Positions 7,906 to 16,524 of a DNA stretch of 64,000 bases are shown piece by piece. This DNA comes from Phycisphaerae bacterium (lineage in GTDB: Bacteria; Planctomycetota; Phycisphaerae; SM23-33). How positions within the stretch are numbered: position 1 is the stretch's first letter; each line of letters begins with the position of its first letter. The notes beneath the pieces are model-generated. The model made no database searches. It worked only from the letters and a program-made list of their open reading frames with translations, and was not told where the DNA came from. The DNA is taken from positions 18,186-82,185 of the forward strand of contig JAGXKT010000011.1 in the NCBI GenBank assembly GCA_018335035.1, given 5' to 3'. The translations under genes and the position numbers were made by a program.

Positions 7906-9057
7906 ATGGACACGAAAACCTACCGAGCCGCCACAATGGCAGACGCGATCGCCGAGGTCAAACACGACCTCGGCCGCGACGCCGTTATCCTCCGCACGCG
8001 CCGGCGCCGCACCGGCGGGCTGCTGAAGCTTTTCGGCGGCCGACGCGTCTGGCACGTCACCGCCGCCGGCAGCGACAGCGCGCCGGCGCCCAAACGCCAC
8101 GCCCAAGACCATGACGGCACCTACGTTCCCATGCGCCGCCCGGACGACAACGCGACGTCGGCCGAACCCGACACGCCGGAGCCATCCGCCAGCGTGCCGC
8201 GCGAGATCGCCGAGATCCGCAAGATGGTTGCCGCGCTGCTGGCCCGCGGCGGCGATGACCAGAACATGCCGCCGGCGTTCCAGACGTGCCGCGATCAACT
8301 GATCGAGCAGGACGTCGCACCGGAACTCGTCGACGAGCTCATGAGCGCCTGCCGCCATGAACTGACGGGCCAGCAACTCGATGACGTCGCGGCCGTGCGG
8401 AGTGTGATCCGTCGCGCAATCGCCGCGCGGATCCGCACGGCGGCTGCACCGACCGCCGGACGGCAGGTCATTGCGCTGGTCGGGCCAACGGGCGTGGGCA
8501 AGACCACGACCATCGCCAAGCTGGCCGCGACCGCCAAGCTTCGTGACAATCGGCGTGTCGGGCTCGTGACGCTGGATACGTATCGCATCGCCGCGGTTGA
8601 GCAACTCAAGACCTACGCCGACATCATCGAGGTGCCGATCCATACCTGCCTCGGAGCCGGCCAGCTCCGCCAGGCGGTCCGGCGTCTCGCCGACGCCGAC
8701 CTCGTGCTGATCGACACGGCCGGACGCAGCCACAACGACACGCTGCGCCTCGGCGAGTTGCGCCGCATGCTCGGTGGCGCCGACGCCGACGAGATCCATC
8801 TAGTCGTCGCCGCCACCGGCAGCCGCGCCTGCACCCGACGCGTCGTTGAACGTTTTGCCCCCCTCGGCGCCAACCGCATCTGCCTGACAAAGCTTGACGA
8901 GGCCGAGACGTTCGGTAACGTGCTCAACCTCGCGGCCGCGTGCGACGCGCCGCTGAGCTATGTGACGACGGGGCAAGACGTGCCCGATGACATCGCCCAG
9001 GCCGACGCGGACGACCTGGCTCGCCGGATCATGGGAGAGGACCATCGTGACGCGTGA
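7906..9057 (+). CDS. flhF: Flagellar placement GTPase FlhF
   Basis: 383 residues. The N-terminal B domain (MDTKTYRAATMADAIAEVKH, LGRDAVILRTRR) is followed by a variable stretch and an SRP-type NG GTPase domain: G1 GPTGVGKTTTIAKLAA, LVTLDTYRIAAVEQLKTYA, G3 DTAGRSHND and G4 TKLDEAETFG. FlhF recruits early flagellar parts to the pole and works opposite FlhG, encoded next. The 3' end overlaps the flhG start by 11 bases. Confidence 0.95.
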   Translation: MDTKTYRAATMADAIAEVKHDLGRDAVILRTRRRRTGGLLKLFGGRRVWHVTAAGSDSAPAPKRHAQDHDGTYVPMRRPDDNATSAEPDTPEPSASVPREIAEIRKMVAALLARGGDDQNMPPAFQTCRDQLIEQDVAPELVDELMSACRHELTGQQLDDVAAVRSVIRRAIAARIRTAAAPTAGRQVIALVGPTGVGKTTTIAKLAATAKLRDNRRVGLVTLDTYRIAAVEQLKTYADIIEVPIHTCLGAGQLRQAVRRLADADLVLIDTAGRSHNDTLRLGELRRMLGGADADEIHLVVAATGSRACTRRVVERFAPLGANRICLTKLDEAETFGNVLNLAAACDAPLSYVTTGQDVPDDIAQADADDLARRIMGEDHRDA

Positions 9058-9895
9058 CGATCAAGCCGGCAAGCTGCGACAACTGATGCGCGACGTGCGC
9101 ACCACGCGCACAATCGCCGTCACCGGCGGCAAGGGCGGTGTGGGCAAGTCGAACGTCGCGCTGAACCTGGCGATCCTCCTGTCCGCCGGGGGCAATCGCG
9201 TGGCGCTCGTCGATGCCGACCTGGGCCTGGCGAACCTCGACGTGCTGCTGGACGTCGCAGCGCCGTATGACCTGTCGCACGTCGTCCGCGGACGCAAGCG
9301 GCTGGCGGAGGTGATCGTCGACTTGCCCTGCGGCGTTCAGCTCGTGCCCGGCGCCAGCGGGCTGGAGCACCTGACCCGCCTGGGCGAGTTCGAGCAGGCG
9401 CGTCTCATCGAGGAACTGACCGCCCTGGAAGCCGACAACGATTTCATCGTCGTGGACTGCGCCGCCGGCATCGCCCCGGCGACGATCCGGTTCGCCACAT
9501 CGGCCGACAACACGATTCTCGTGAGCACCCCGGAGCCGACCGCCATCACCGACGCCTACGCCGTCGTCAAGGTCCTCACGCGCCATGGGTACGACGGGCG
9601 GATGAGTTTGCTGACCAACATGGTTGCCGACCGCCACGAGGCCCGTGCATCGTACGAACGGCTCTCGGGCGTGGCGCGACAGTTCCTCGCCATGCGGGTG
9701 CTCGATGCCGGTTACGTCCTCCGGGATGTCAAATTGCCCGACGCCGTCCGCCGGCGCGAACCGGTCGTGCTGGCCTATCCGCGATGCCCGGCGACCCGCT
9801 GCCTGGCCGCGCTGGCCAACAAGCTTGGTCGCGGCGGGCTGTTGGTCAAGGAAGAAATGGGCTTTTTCAGGCGGCTGGCCCGCTGGTTTGCATAA
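9047..9895 (+). CDS. flhG: MinD-like ATPase FlhG (FleN/YlxH), flagellar number control
   Basis: I choose the GTG at 9047, preceded by GGGAGAGG, giving 282 residues; an earlier in-frame start would lie deep inside flhF. The protein opens with a short activator-like helix (QAGKLRQLMRDVR), then the deviant Walker A IAVTGGKGGVGKSNVALNLA, switch I DADLGLANLDVLLD, and VVDCAAGIAPATIRF. FlhG limits flagellum number by stimulating the FlhF GTPase. Partner genes are adjacent and translationally coupled. Confidence 0.94.
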   Translation: MTRDDQAGKLRQLMRDVRTTRTIAVTGGKGGVGKSNVALNLAILLSAGGNRVALVDADLGLANLDVLLDVAAPYDLSHVVRGRKRLAEVIVDLPCGVQLVPGASGLEHLTRLGEFEQARLIEELTALEADNDFIVVDCAAGIAPATIRFATSADNTILVSTPEPTAITDAYAVVKVLTRHGYDGRMSLLTNMVADRHEARASYERLSGVARQFLAMRVLDAGYVLRDVKLPDAVRRREPVVLAYPRCPATRCLAALANKLGRGGLLVKEEMGFFRRLARWFA

Positions 9896-10170
9896 ATGGT
9901 TATCAACAATACAGCAACAATGCATCGCACGCGCCATGCCCGGGCCCTCAAATCCGGCACAAAGAAAAATTCGGGCAAATCCCGTACAGCGCTCAAGAAA
10001 CTAGCGAATGTGGCGAATATACATAAGGGTTGCGGTTTCGATGGGTCGGTTGTGCGTCCGAGCGAACAGAACGGGCACCATGTGGACGCCCCCGCCGCAC
10101 CCGTTGAACGGATGGAGTCAAGGCGGCTGCCGCGACACGACGTCCGCGTAGCCCGGTTTCGAGGAGTCAG
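9896..10170 (+). promoter_or_regulatory. Leader region upstream of fliA
   Basis: A 275-base gap, more AT-rich than its surroundings at 9890-10030. It contains the word tatacat near 10018 that could serve as a -10 element. I see no clear sigma-54 or sigma-28 signature and no convincing -35 box. It gives the sigma factor gene its own leader, separating it from flhG. The fliA ribosome site GAGGAG lies just before the ATG. Confidence 0.35.
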
Positions 10171-10965
10171 ATGATGCATCTCAAGGCCAACCAAGCCCCG
10201 CCCGAGCAGGTGCAGCAATGGTGGAACGCGTACCGCAATACGTCCGACGAGCAGGCGCGCAATCACTTGTTGGAGCATTACTTGCCGGCCGTCAAATACA
10301 GCGCCGAGCGGCTTCACGCCAAATTGCCGGACGAAGTGGATGTGGATGACCTCATCTCGGCCGGTATCTTCGGTCTGATGGACGCCCTGCGGGCGTTCGA
10401 CCCCGACCGCGGGGTGAAATTCGAGACCTACTGCGCCCCCCGCGTCCGCGGGGCGATTCTCGACGAGCTGCGGTCCATGGACTGGGTCCCGCGCCTCGTC
10501 CGCAGCCGCGCCCACAAGCTCAACGAGGCCGCCGGCCAGCTTGAGGCCGAGCTCGGACGAAAGCCCGACGCCCGCGAGTTGGCGAAGTGCATGCGCCTGT
10601 CGATGAAGGACTTCCGCAAGCTCCAGCGCGACGCCCAGGCCGTCGGGCTGATCTCGCTGAACCGCAAATGGTTCGAGACCGACTCCAACAAGGACGTTCG
10701 CGAGATCGACGTGCTGGAGGACAAGAGCTCCGACGACCCGTTCCGCGCCGCCCACCGCAAGGACATCAAGGAACTGGTCACCCGCGGGCTCAGCCGCGCC
10801 GAGCGTCTGATCGTCATCCTCTACTACTTCGAGGAGATGACGATGAAGGAGATCGGCGAGACGCTCGATCTGTCCGAAAGCCGCGTCTCGCAGATGCACT
10901 CGGCCATCCTCGAACGCCTCAAAATGCAACTCGAAAACCGCAAGAAGGACCTGCAGGCCGTCTAG
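10171..10965 (+). CDS. fliA: RNA polymerase sigma factor FliA/WhiG
   Basis: 264 residues, no region 1.1. Region 2 reads NHLLEHYLPAVKYSAERL, VDVDDLISAGIFGLMDALR and FDPDRGVKFETYCAPRVRGA, followed by DELRSMDWVPRLVRSRA. This last segment is the FliA/WhiG-specific version. Region 3 (EAELGRKPDARELAKCM) and region 4 helix-turn-helix (MTMKEIGETLDLSESRVSQM) follow. FliA drives late flagellar genes (flagellin, motor, chemotaxis) in most bacteria. Its position at the end of the export block is standard. No anti-sigma factor flgM gene is visible next to it. ATG at 10174 is an equally possible start. Confidence 0.95.
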   Translation: MMHLKANQAPPEQVQQWWNAYRNTSDEQARNHLLEHYLPAVKYSAERLHAKLPDEVDVDDLISAGIFGLMDALRAFDPDRGVKFETYCAPRVRGAILDELRSMDWVPRLVRSRAHKLNEAAGQLEAELGRKPDARELAKCMRLSMKDFRKLQRDAQAVGLISLNRKWFETDSNKDVREIDVLEDKSSDDPFRAAHRKDIKELVTRGLSRAERLIVILYYFEEMTMKEIGETLDLSESRVSQMHSAILERLKMQLENRKKDLQAV

Positions 10966-11026
10966 ACCCCCCCCGCGGCGCCGCCTTCCCTCGCGCGAAG
11001 CCGCCGACCGCCTGCGGAAGCTTTCG

Positions 11027-11055
11027 TTTTCCGCTCGCGCTGCGTGTGGTATCAT
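11027..11055 (+). promoter_or_regulatory. Candidate promoter for dapF
   Basis: The -10 word TATCAT (11050-11055) preceded by GTGG lies 22 bases before the dapF ATG; a weak -35 (TTTTCC, 11027-11032) is 17 bases upstream. A GGAAGGA ribosome site lies between the -10 and the start. Confidence 0.45.
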
Positions 11056-11077
11056 CTCGCTCCGGAAGGATTGCCTT

Positions 11078-11926
11078 ATGCGCTTCACCAAGATGCACGG
11101 ACTGGGCAATGACTACGTCTACGTCGACGGGTTCGACGAGACGGTAGCCGACCCGGCCGGGCTGGCGCCGACGATCTCCGATCGGCACTTCGGCGTCGGC
11201 GGCGACGGGCTGATCCTGGTCCTACCCCCCAGCGACCCCGCCGAGGCCGACGTGCGCATGCGGATGTTCAACGCCGATGGCTCCGAGGCCGAGATGTGCG
11301 GCAACGGCGTCCGCTGCGTGGCGAAGTACGCCCGCGATCACGGCCGGACCGACGCCAACCCCATGCGCGTCGAGACGGGTGCGGGCATCAAGACGATCGA
11401 CCTGCGCCTGGCGGATGACGGGACCGTCGCGGCCGCCACGGTGGACATGGGCGAACCGATCCTCGATCCGCAGCAAATCCCCGTGGGCATTCCGAACGTC
11501 TCGCGCGTGGTGGACCTGCCGCTGCGGACGCCGTCGCACGCGCTGCAGATGACGTGCGTGTCGATGGGCAACCCGCACGCGGTGATGTACGTGGAGGACG
11601 TGTGGAACTTCCCGCTGGAGACCGTCGGCCCGCAGGTCGAACGCCACCGCCTGTTTCCGGCGCGGATCAACGCGCATTTCGTCGAGGTCCACTCGGATGG
11701 CGAGGCGACGATGCGCACCTGGGAACGCGGCAGCGGCGTGACGCTGGCGTGCGGGACCGGCGCCGCGGCCGTCTGCGTCGCCGGCGTGCTGACCGGGCAC
11801 ACCGGGCGGACACTGCTGGCGCACCTGCCCGGCGGCCCGCTGGAACTCGAGTGGCGCGAGGCGGACAACCACGTGTACATGACCGGCCCGGCCATCGAGG
11901 TATTCACCGGCGAGTGGCACGCCTAG
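11078..11926 (+). CDS. dapF: Diaminopimelate epimerase
   Basis: 282 residues. It interconverts LL- and meso-diaminopimelate, supplying lysine and the peptidoglycan cross-link residue. Family features: N-terminal FTKMHGLGNDYVYVDG, the first catalytic cysteine in FNADGSEAEMCGNGVRC, MGNPHAVMYVED, and the second catalytic cysteine in GVTLACGTGAAAVC. Both cysteines of the two-base mechanism are present. Starting at ATG 11078 gives the canonical N-terminus. Confidence 0.97.
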   Translation: MRFTKMHGLGNDYVYVDGFDETVADPAGLAPTISDRHFGVGGDGLILVLPPSDPAEADVRMRMFNADGSEAEMCGNGVRCVAKYARDHGRTDANPMRVETGAGIKTIDLRLADDGTVAAATVDMGEPILDPQQIPVGIPNVSRVVDLPLRTPSHALQMTCVSMGNPHAVMYVEDVWNFPLETVGPQVERHRLFPARINAHFVEVHSDGEATMRTWERGSGVTLACGTGAAAVCVAGVLTGHTGRTLLAHLPGGPLELEWREADNHVYMTGPAIEVFTGEWHA

Positions 11927-11977
11927 CCGCCCGGCTCGCCTGCGACACCGCCAACGCGACGAGACAAGGAGAAGGCC

Positions 11978-12352
11978 ATGTTCTATGGAAGCGGCTTTGG
12001 TTTCTGGGACCTTCGCCAGGCCTCGCAGGCCCAGGCGGCCGCGTCTCGCGCCACGCATGCTGGACGACGCGCCCAGAGCGACGTTCGCCTGCTCGAGGAA
12101 CGTCTCGATAAGCTGATGCTGGTGAACATGGCGTTGTGGGATCTGATCAAGGACAAGACGGGCCTGACGGACGAGGAACTGGCCGCGAAGGTCGAGCAGC
12201 TCGATCTGGCCGACGGGGAGGCGGACGGCAAGGTGTCGCGCGAGTTGACGCGCTGCGGGCGCTGCGGGCGGGCGATCAGCCCCCGCCACAGCCGCTGCAT
12301 GTACTGCGGCACGGAACGTCCGGATCAGACCGTCTTCGACACGACGAACTGA
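11978..12352 (+). CDS. Coiled-coil zinc-ribbon protein of unknown function
   Basis: 124 residues. A Gly/aromatic N-terminus (MFYGSGFGFWDLRQ) leads to a long helix (SDVRLLEERLDKLMLVNMAL) and then a four-cysteine zinc ribbon: TRCGRCGRAISPRHSRCMYC, two CxxC knuckles 12 residues apart. An AAGGAGAAGG ribosome site lies before the ATG. It could be co-transcribed with dapF, 51 bases upstream. I do not recognise a specific role; the ribbon suggests nucleic acid or protein contact. Confidence 0.75.
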   Translation: MFYGSGFGFWDLRQASQAQAAASRATHAGRRAQSDVRLLEERLDKLMLVNMALWDLIKDKTGLTDEELAAKVEQLDLADGEADGKVSRELTRCGRCGRAISPRHSRCMYCGTERPDQTVFDTTN

Positions 12353-12559
12353 ACCAGGGCCCCGGAGCGAGCACGCCTCCTTCGCTGTAGCTTCGCCAGT
12401 GTGACGCCGGCCGGTGATCGTACTTGAGTGCCAAACGGTGTTCACCTACCTCTGTTTTTCCGGCGGAAACCAGTTGCCCGGTGCCCTCACTATGCATACT
12501 TTCATGCTTCCGCTCGTGGAACCAGGCGCGATGCGGCGGTTCGCCTCAATATCCCCGCC

Positions 12560-13204
12560 TCACATCGCCAGCAGGTCGTCGACCGTGACGGCCGAGAGGT
12601 CCGGGGCGGTGGCGTCGGCGCGGTCGTCGCCGGCGGCGTCGCCGACGCCGAGGGCCTTCATCCCGCCGGCGAGGGCGGCCTCGATGCCCGCGCGGGCGTC
12701 CTCGACGACGAGGCAGTTGTCGGGCGCGACGCCCAGCCGCTCGGCCGCCAGCAGGAACACCTCCGGGTCGGGCTTGGAGTGCGTGATGTCGTTGCCGTCG
12801 GCGACGGCGTCGAAGTAGTCGTCCAGGCCGATCCGCTCGAGGATGTACGGCGTGTTCCGGCTGGAGGACGCCACGGCCAGGGCCACCCCGCAGGCGCGCA
12901 CCGCGTCCAGCAGGTCCATCACGCCGGGCAGGATCGCCTCGGGCGACATCGCCGCGAGCATCTGGCGGTAATACCCGTTCTTGCGAGCGGCCATCTCGGC
13001 CTTCTCGTCGTCCGAGTAGTCGCGGGTCGCCCGCTCGAGGATGATCTCCAAGCTGGCCATGCGGCTGACCCCGCGGAGGCGATGGTTCGTCTCGCGGTCG
13101 AAGGGGATGCCCTCTTCGTCGGCGAGGCGCTGCCACGCCTGGTAGTGCTGCTCGTCGGTCGAGACGACCACGCCGTCGAGGTCGAGAATCACGGCCTGGA
13201 TCAT
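12560..13204 (-). CDS. HAD-family beta-phosphoglucomutase-like hydrolase
   Basis: 214 residues. The HAD nucleophile motif ILDLDGVVVSTDEQHYQAWQ has the DxD pair and the HYxAW cap signature of beta-phosphoglucomutase. Motif II AVASSSRN and the KPDPEVFLLAAERLGV plus VVEDARAGIEAALAGG motifs III/IV follow. The expected reaction is interconversion of beta-glucose 1- and 6-phosphates from trehalose or maltose phosphorolysis, although the specificity of related phosphatases overlaps. It is downstream of, and likely co-transcribed with, the URO-D-like gene (21-base gap). Confidence 0.85.
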   Translation of the reverse strand: MIQAVILDLDGVVVSTDEQHYQAWQRLADEEGIPFDRETNHRLRGVSRMASLEIILERATRDYSDDEKAEMAARKNGYYRQMLAAMSPEAILPGVMDLLDAVRACGVALAVASSSRNTPYILERIGLDDYFDAVADGNDITHSKPDPEVFLLAAERLGVAPDNCLVVEDARAGIEAALAGGMKALGVGDAAGDDRADATAPDLSAVTVDDLLAM

Positions 13205-13225
13205 GCCAACACCTCCGGCGGCGCC

Positions 13226-14302
13226 TCAGACGGCGCCGTAACGTTTGAGGGCCTCGATGAGCTTCGGTTCGTCTTCCGGGCCGACCTCGCCGATCAGGAC
13301 GATCCCGCCGGCGTCGCCGATCTGCTCGGCGACGGCGTCGAGCACCTCCGGGCCGCCGTACAACTGGATGCGTTTCCCGGCCGCGTGAATCCTGCGGTGC
13401 ACGTCCGGCCATGCGTCCTGGCCCGGCTGACCGGCGCCGGGGATCCACTGCACGCCGGCAAGCTCGGGAATCTCCAGCAGCGAGTCCAGATGGGCAAGCT
13501 GCCCGGGCCCGTCGAGGTGATAGAACGGGTGCGCCAGCCGCTTGCACGACGCGGCCAGCTCCGGCTTGACGAAGTCGTCGAACATCTGCGGCGAGATCAT
13601 GTAGCTGAAATCGCACTGGAGCATGTAGTACGGCTCGGTCGCGAAGATCGGCGTCCAGCACGAGTAGCCCGGGTTGGTCGGCTGGAGGGCGGCGTCGATC
13701 TCCTCGAAAGAGCGGAACCACAGCTCGTGTTCGGCCCACGTGATGCGACGGACGTCGTCGGGGTGGTCGTAGAGGTCCAGCAGGAGCTTCTCGCCCGGGC
13801 GGAAGGTGCTGACGACGTCGAGGTTGCCGCCGAGGTCGGTCTGCCCGACCTGCACGAGCCCGTCCCAGCGGTCCATCGCCGCGTGGGCGAGGGCCTTGAT
13901 CCGCCCCAGCCAGGGGCTGTCCGAGCGATAGGTCAGGTCCAGCTCGCTGATGGGCCTCTCGTCCGGCGGGTGGAACCAGACGGTATCCTCGGCCGGCTCG
14001 AGCCGCGCCCCGCAGAACGCCGCCAGAACGCCGGCGCCGAAATTCAGCCACGTGCTGGGAAACGCGTCGCCGGGATACCGCCGGCAGCACAGGTCGTAGT
14101 CCCACGCGTCGACGATCCGCTCGACCGGCGTCTCCAGCCCGTACTGCGCGGCGAAGGCGTGCTGCTCGGCCGGGGCCGCCCGGCCGGGATCGCGCCCCGT
14201 CACGGCCACGTTGATCACCGGACGACCCAGCTCGCCCGCCCACCAGGCGCCGTACGTCTCGCCGATGCGCGTCCAGTCGTCGCGTGTGAACTCGATCGCC
14301 AT
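13226..14302 (-). CDS. URO-D superfamily protein (uroporphyrinogen decarboxylase-like)
   Basis: I start the 358-residue protein at ATG 14302 (MAIEFTRDDWTRIGETYGAW) because the longer frame upstream looks non-coding. The C-terminal half fits the URO-D/methyltransferase barrel: YHLDGPGQLAHLDSLLEIPE, GVQWIPGAGQPG and IQLYGGPEVLDAVAEQ. Related proteins in Planctomycetes and Firmicutes sit in sugar or C1 clusters and rarely make haem. No corrinoid protein is adjacent, so the substrate is unknown. Followed by the HAD gene on the same strand. Confidence 0.65.
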   Translation of the reverse strand: MAIEFTRDDWTRIGETYGAWWAGELGRPVINVAVTGRDPGRAAPAEQHAFAAQYGLETPVERIVDAWDYDLCCRRYPGDAFPSTWLNFGAGVLAAFCGARLEPAEDTVWFHPPDERPISELDLTYRSDSPWLGRIKALAHAAMDRWDGLVQVGQTDLGGNLDVVSTFRPGEKLLLDLYDHPDDVRRITWAEHELWFRSFEEIDAALQPTNPGYSCWTPIFATEPYYMLQCDFSYMISPQMFDDFVKPELAASCKRLAHPFYHLDGPGQLAHLDSLLEIPELAGVQWIPGAGQPGQDAWPDVHRRIHAAGKRIQLYGGPEVLDAVAEQIGDAGGIVLIGEVGPEDEPKLIEALKRYGAV

Positions 14303-14480
14303 GCCGGCCCGGCTCCTGTATCGCGTGAAACGACCGGCCATGATACAGGACCGCGACCGGCAGGCAAGCCCGCCCGCGATACGATCCCCCTCGGGGCCTC
14401 CGGCGCACGGGTTGCGCAACGGCGTCTACCGTAGAGAGCCCGAAGGACACAACGTCAGCCGGTCGGGGATCGTGCTACGC

Positions 14481-16238
14481 CTACGGCCCATCCGGCGGCG
14501 TGTCGCGGCGGGGTTTGGCGTTGGTCACGACGAACAGGTAGTCGTGGCCGAATCCGCTCTTGGGGCAGCGCCCGAGCGATCGCTTGCCGCCGCCGGTGAC
14601 GGCGTCGAGCTTTGTGCCGCCGCCTTCGGCCGGGAGGTTCGCCCCGGCGTACCGCACCACGCGGAACGTGCCGTCCTGCCCGCTGAGGTCCAGCGTCGGC
14701 GTCCCGCCCTGATCGACCCAGACGACGTACTGCACGCCCTTTTCGGCCAGGCACAGCGCCGTCGCGCCGCCGGCGACGGTCACCAGGTCGTGGGCGGGTC
14801 GGCACGGGTTGATGTCGATGTCGGGCCGGTTGAAGAACTGCGCCAGCATGCCCAGCGCGGCGGCGGAGGTCTTGTGCTTGTCAATGACCTGCTCCCAGCC
14901 GCAGCCGAACGAACCGTCGACGTGACCCTTCTTCCACACGGCGATGTTGCTGAACCCCCCGGACATCAGGTGCGCGACGGTGGCGATCCGGTTTCGCGTG
15001 GTGTTGGCCAGTTGCCAGATGCCCTCGCAGTTGAACACCGGGATGCGGTGATGGTCGTTGGCTTCCACGAAGCGCCTCGGCGCGGAGACCAGGTCGCCGG
15101 GGGAATCGGCGACGCGTTTTTGAAGCGTGGCCAGGCCCCAGCCATCCTTCGTGCCGCCCAGCCGCCAATCGCCCAGCGAGTGATTGCTGACCAGCATCTT
15201 CCACGGGTTGACCGCGCGGAGCATCTTGGCGTGGCTGACGTGAATCTGCTTGCCGCCCTTCCTGTTCCGCGTCTCTTCCCATTCGCTGGCGACCGTCCAG
15301 TGCCACCAGCAGGTATACGGCGCCCAGCGGGCCAGGACGTACCGGATGTGCAGCTTCTGCAACGGGCCCATCGCGCCGTCGGCGGTCTGGTCCAGCGGGC
15401 CGGGCGTCTCGTACTGGCCATTGAGCCCGGTGACGCCGAACCAGATGAACAGCTTGATGCCCTTCTGCTGCGCGTGGTCGAGGATGATCTCGTTGTGCCG
15501 ATACGAGGCGACGTCGAAACGGGAGTAGTCGAACCCGTTATGCCCGGGCCAGGATTCCGCCCGGGAACCGTCGGATTTGAGCCAGTGGTAGTGATTCCGC
15601 TCCTGTATGGCGTCAGCGTTGCTGCTGAAGCGCACGCCCAGCGCGTTGACGCCCAGGGCGACGTGCTTGTCGATCCATTGAAACGAGACCCTCGGGTCCT
15701 CGCGGTCGAGGAGCAACGAGCTGTGTATCGAAAACGGCACCCACGGCGTGCCGTCGTCGAGGGCGAACCGCAACGGATTGCGCGGGTCGATGCGGACGTG
15801 CCCGTGCGCGCCCGGGCGGGGCGTGTCGCCGACCGAATACGTGAACGTCTCGGCCGGCCCGTTGCGCTTCGACGTGCCCGGCACGTAGAACGCCGCCTTG
15901 ACCGTCCACGTGCCCGGCCGGTCGAACAGCAGGCGGAACTTCCACACGTTGCCGTCCTGCCCGCCTTTGCCGTCGCCGTCGTGGAAGCCGTACCAGGTGA
16001 ACTTCGACCCGAGCCGCCGCCCGGCCGGTGCGCTGACATCCAGGCGAAGCTCGGTGTCCGTGAACGGATTGTCGAAAGAGGCGCTGTTGGTCATGCGCTC
16101 TTCGACGCGCTCGTAGAGCGTGACCTCCGTCCGGGCACAGGCCGCGCCCGGTACGAGAAGAATCGCCCAGGCCATGAGGATCGCGCCGCTTCGACGCTGG
16201 AGACGGTTGGGGATACCCCCGTGAACTGAACAGAGCAT
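14481..16238 (-). CDS. Secreted DUF5060 / DUF4038-type glycoside hydrolase
   Basis: 585 residues from ATG 16238. A signal peptide (LQRRSGAILMAWAILLVPGA) ends near residue 35. The DUF5060 beta-sandwich follows (SFDNPFTDTELRLDVSAPAG, YGFHDGDG, WKFRLLFDRPGTWTV), then a TIM-barrel-like catalytic region (PLRFALDDGTPWVPF, GVNALGVRFSSNADAIQERN, RHNEIILDHAQQKGIKLFIW) and a beta C-terminus. Such proteins act on plant or algal polysaccharide outside the cytoplasm. The catalytic acids cannot be assigned securely by eye. With the HAD and URO-D genes it may form a small carbohydrate cluster, but it lies 178 bases upstream, so it may have its own promoter. Confidence 0.75.
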   Translation of the reverse strand: MLCSVHGGIPNRLQRRSGAILMAWAILLVPGAACARTEVTLYERVEERMTNSASFDNPFTDTELRLDVSAPAGRRLGSKFTWYGFHDGDGKGGQDGNVWKFRLLFDRPGTWTVKAAFYVPGTSKRNGPAETFTYSVGDTPRPGAHGHVRIDPRNPLRFALDDGTPWVPFSIHSSLLLDREDPRVSFQWIDKHVALGVNALGVRFSSNADAIQERNHYHWLKSDGSRAESWPGHNGFDYSRFDVASYRHNEIILDHAQQKGIKLFIWFGVTGLNGQYETPGPLDQTADGAMGPLQKLHIRYVLARWAPYTCWWHWTVASEWEETRNRKGGKQIHVSHAKMLRAVNPWKMLVSNHSLGDWRLGGTKDGWGLATLQKRVADSPGDLVSAPRRFVEANDHHRIPVFNCEGIWQLANTTRNRIATVAHLMSGGFSNIAVWKKGHVDGSFGCGWEQVIDKHKTSAAALGMLAQFFNRPDIDINPCRPAHDLVTVAGGATALCLAEKGVQYVVWVDQGGTPTLDLSGQDGTFRVVRYAGANLPAEGGGTKLDAVTGGGKRSLGRCPKSGFGHDYLFVVTNAKPRRDTPPDGP

Positions 16239-16452
16239 GGGCAGACTGCTTTGGCCGTGTCTGAGAGGGCCGGTTCGTACTTCGCGTGGGCTGCGGTTGC
16301 CGCCGCCCGCAGACCGCCCGCGGCTCGCCGGCGTCCGCACACCGCGCATTCTAAACGCTTGCGACGCGGCAGCAAGTGATTTCCCCCTCGCCGGATCGCG
16401 TGCAGGAGCCGTCGCGGCCGAGGAACCATGCGTCAGTGGACACCCTTGACAC

Positions 16453-16481
16453 TTGACATTGCTCATCATATTGAGTAAATT
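16453..16481 (+). promoter_or_regulatory. Promoter of the DUF4143 ATPase gene
   Basis: Two TTGACA words (16446-16451 and 16453-16458) lie upstream; the second is 17 bases from TAAATT (16476-16481), a fair -10. The -10 is embedded in the palindrome at 16471-16488. The AT-rich 60 bases stand out against the GC-rich surroundings. Confidence 0.6.
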
Positions 16482-16488
16482 TACTCAA
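16471..16488. promoter_or_regulatory. Perfect 18-bp palindrome, probable operator
   Basis: TTGAGTAAATTTACTCAA is a perfect dyad centred between 16479 and 16480, overlapping the likely -10 element, 36 bases before the ATPase ATG. The geometry fits a repressor site that blocks polymerase. I infer autoregulation or control by an unlinked DNA-binding protein. Confidence 0.65.
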
Positions 16489-16524
16489 GATAATTAGTAC
16501 GTGTCGCGATAGCGGAGATAGGCC

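Noticed and set aside
345..9895. Non-flagellar type III secretion system
   Set aside because: Presence of FliO, FlhF, FlhG and the FliA sigma factor beside the gate genes supports a flagellar origin.
12428..14434. Long plus-strand open frame opposite the HAD and URO-D genes
   Set aside because: Composition is typical of an antisense shadow, and the minus-strand proteins have clear domain motifs.
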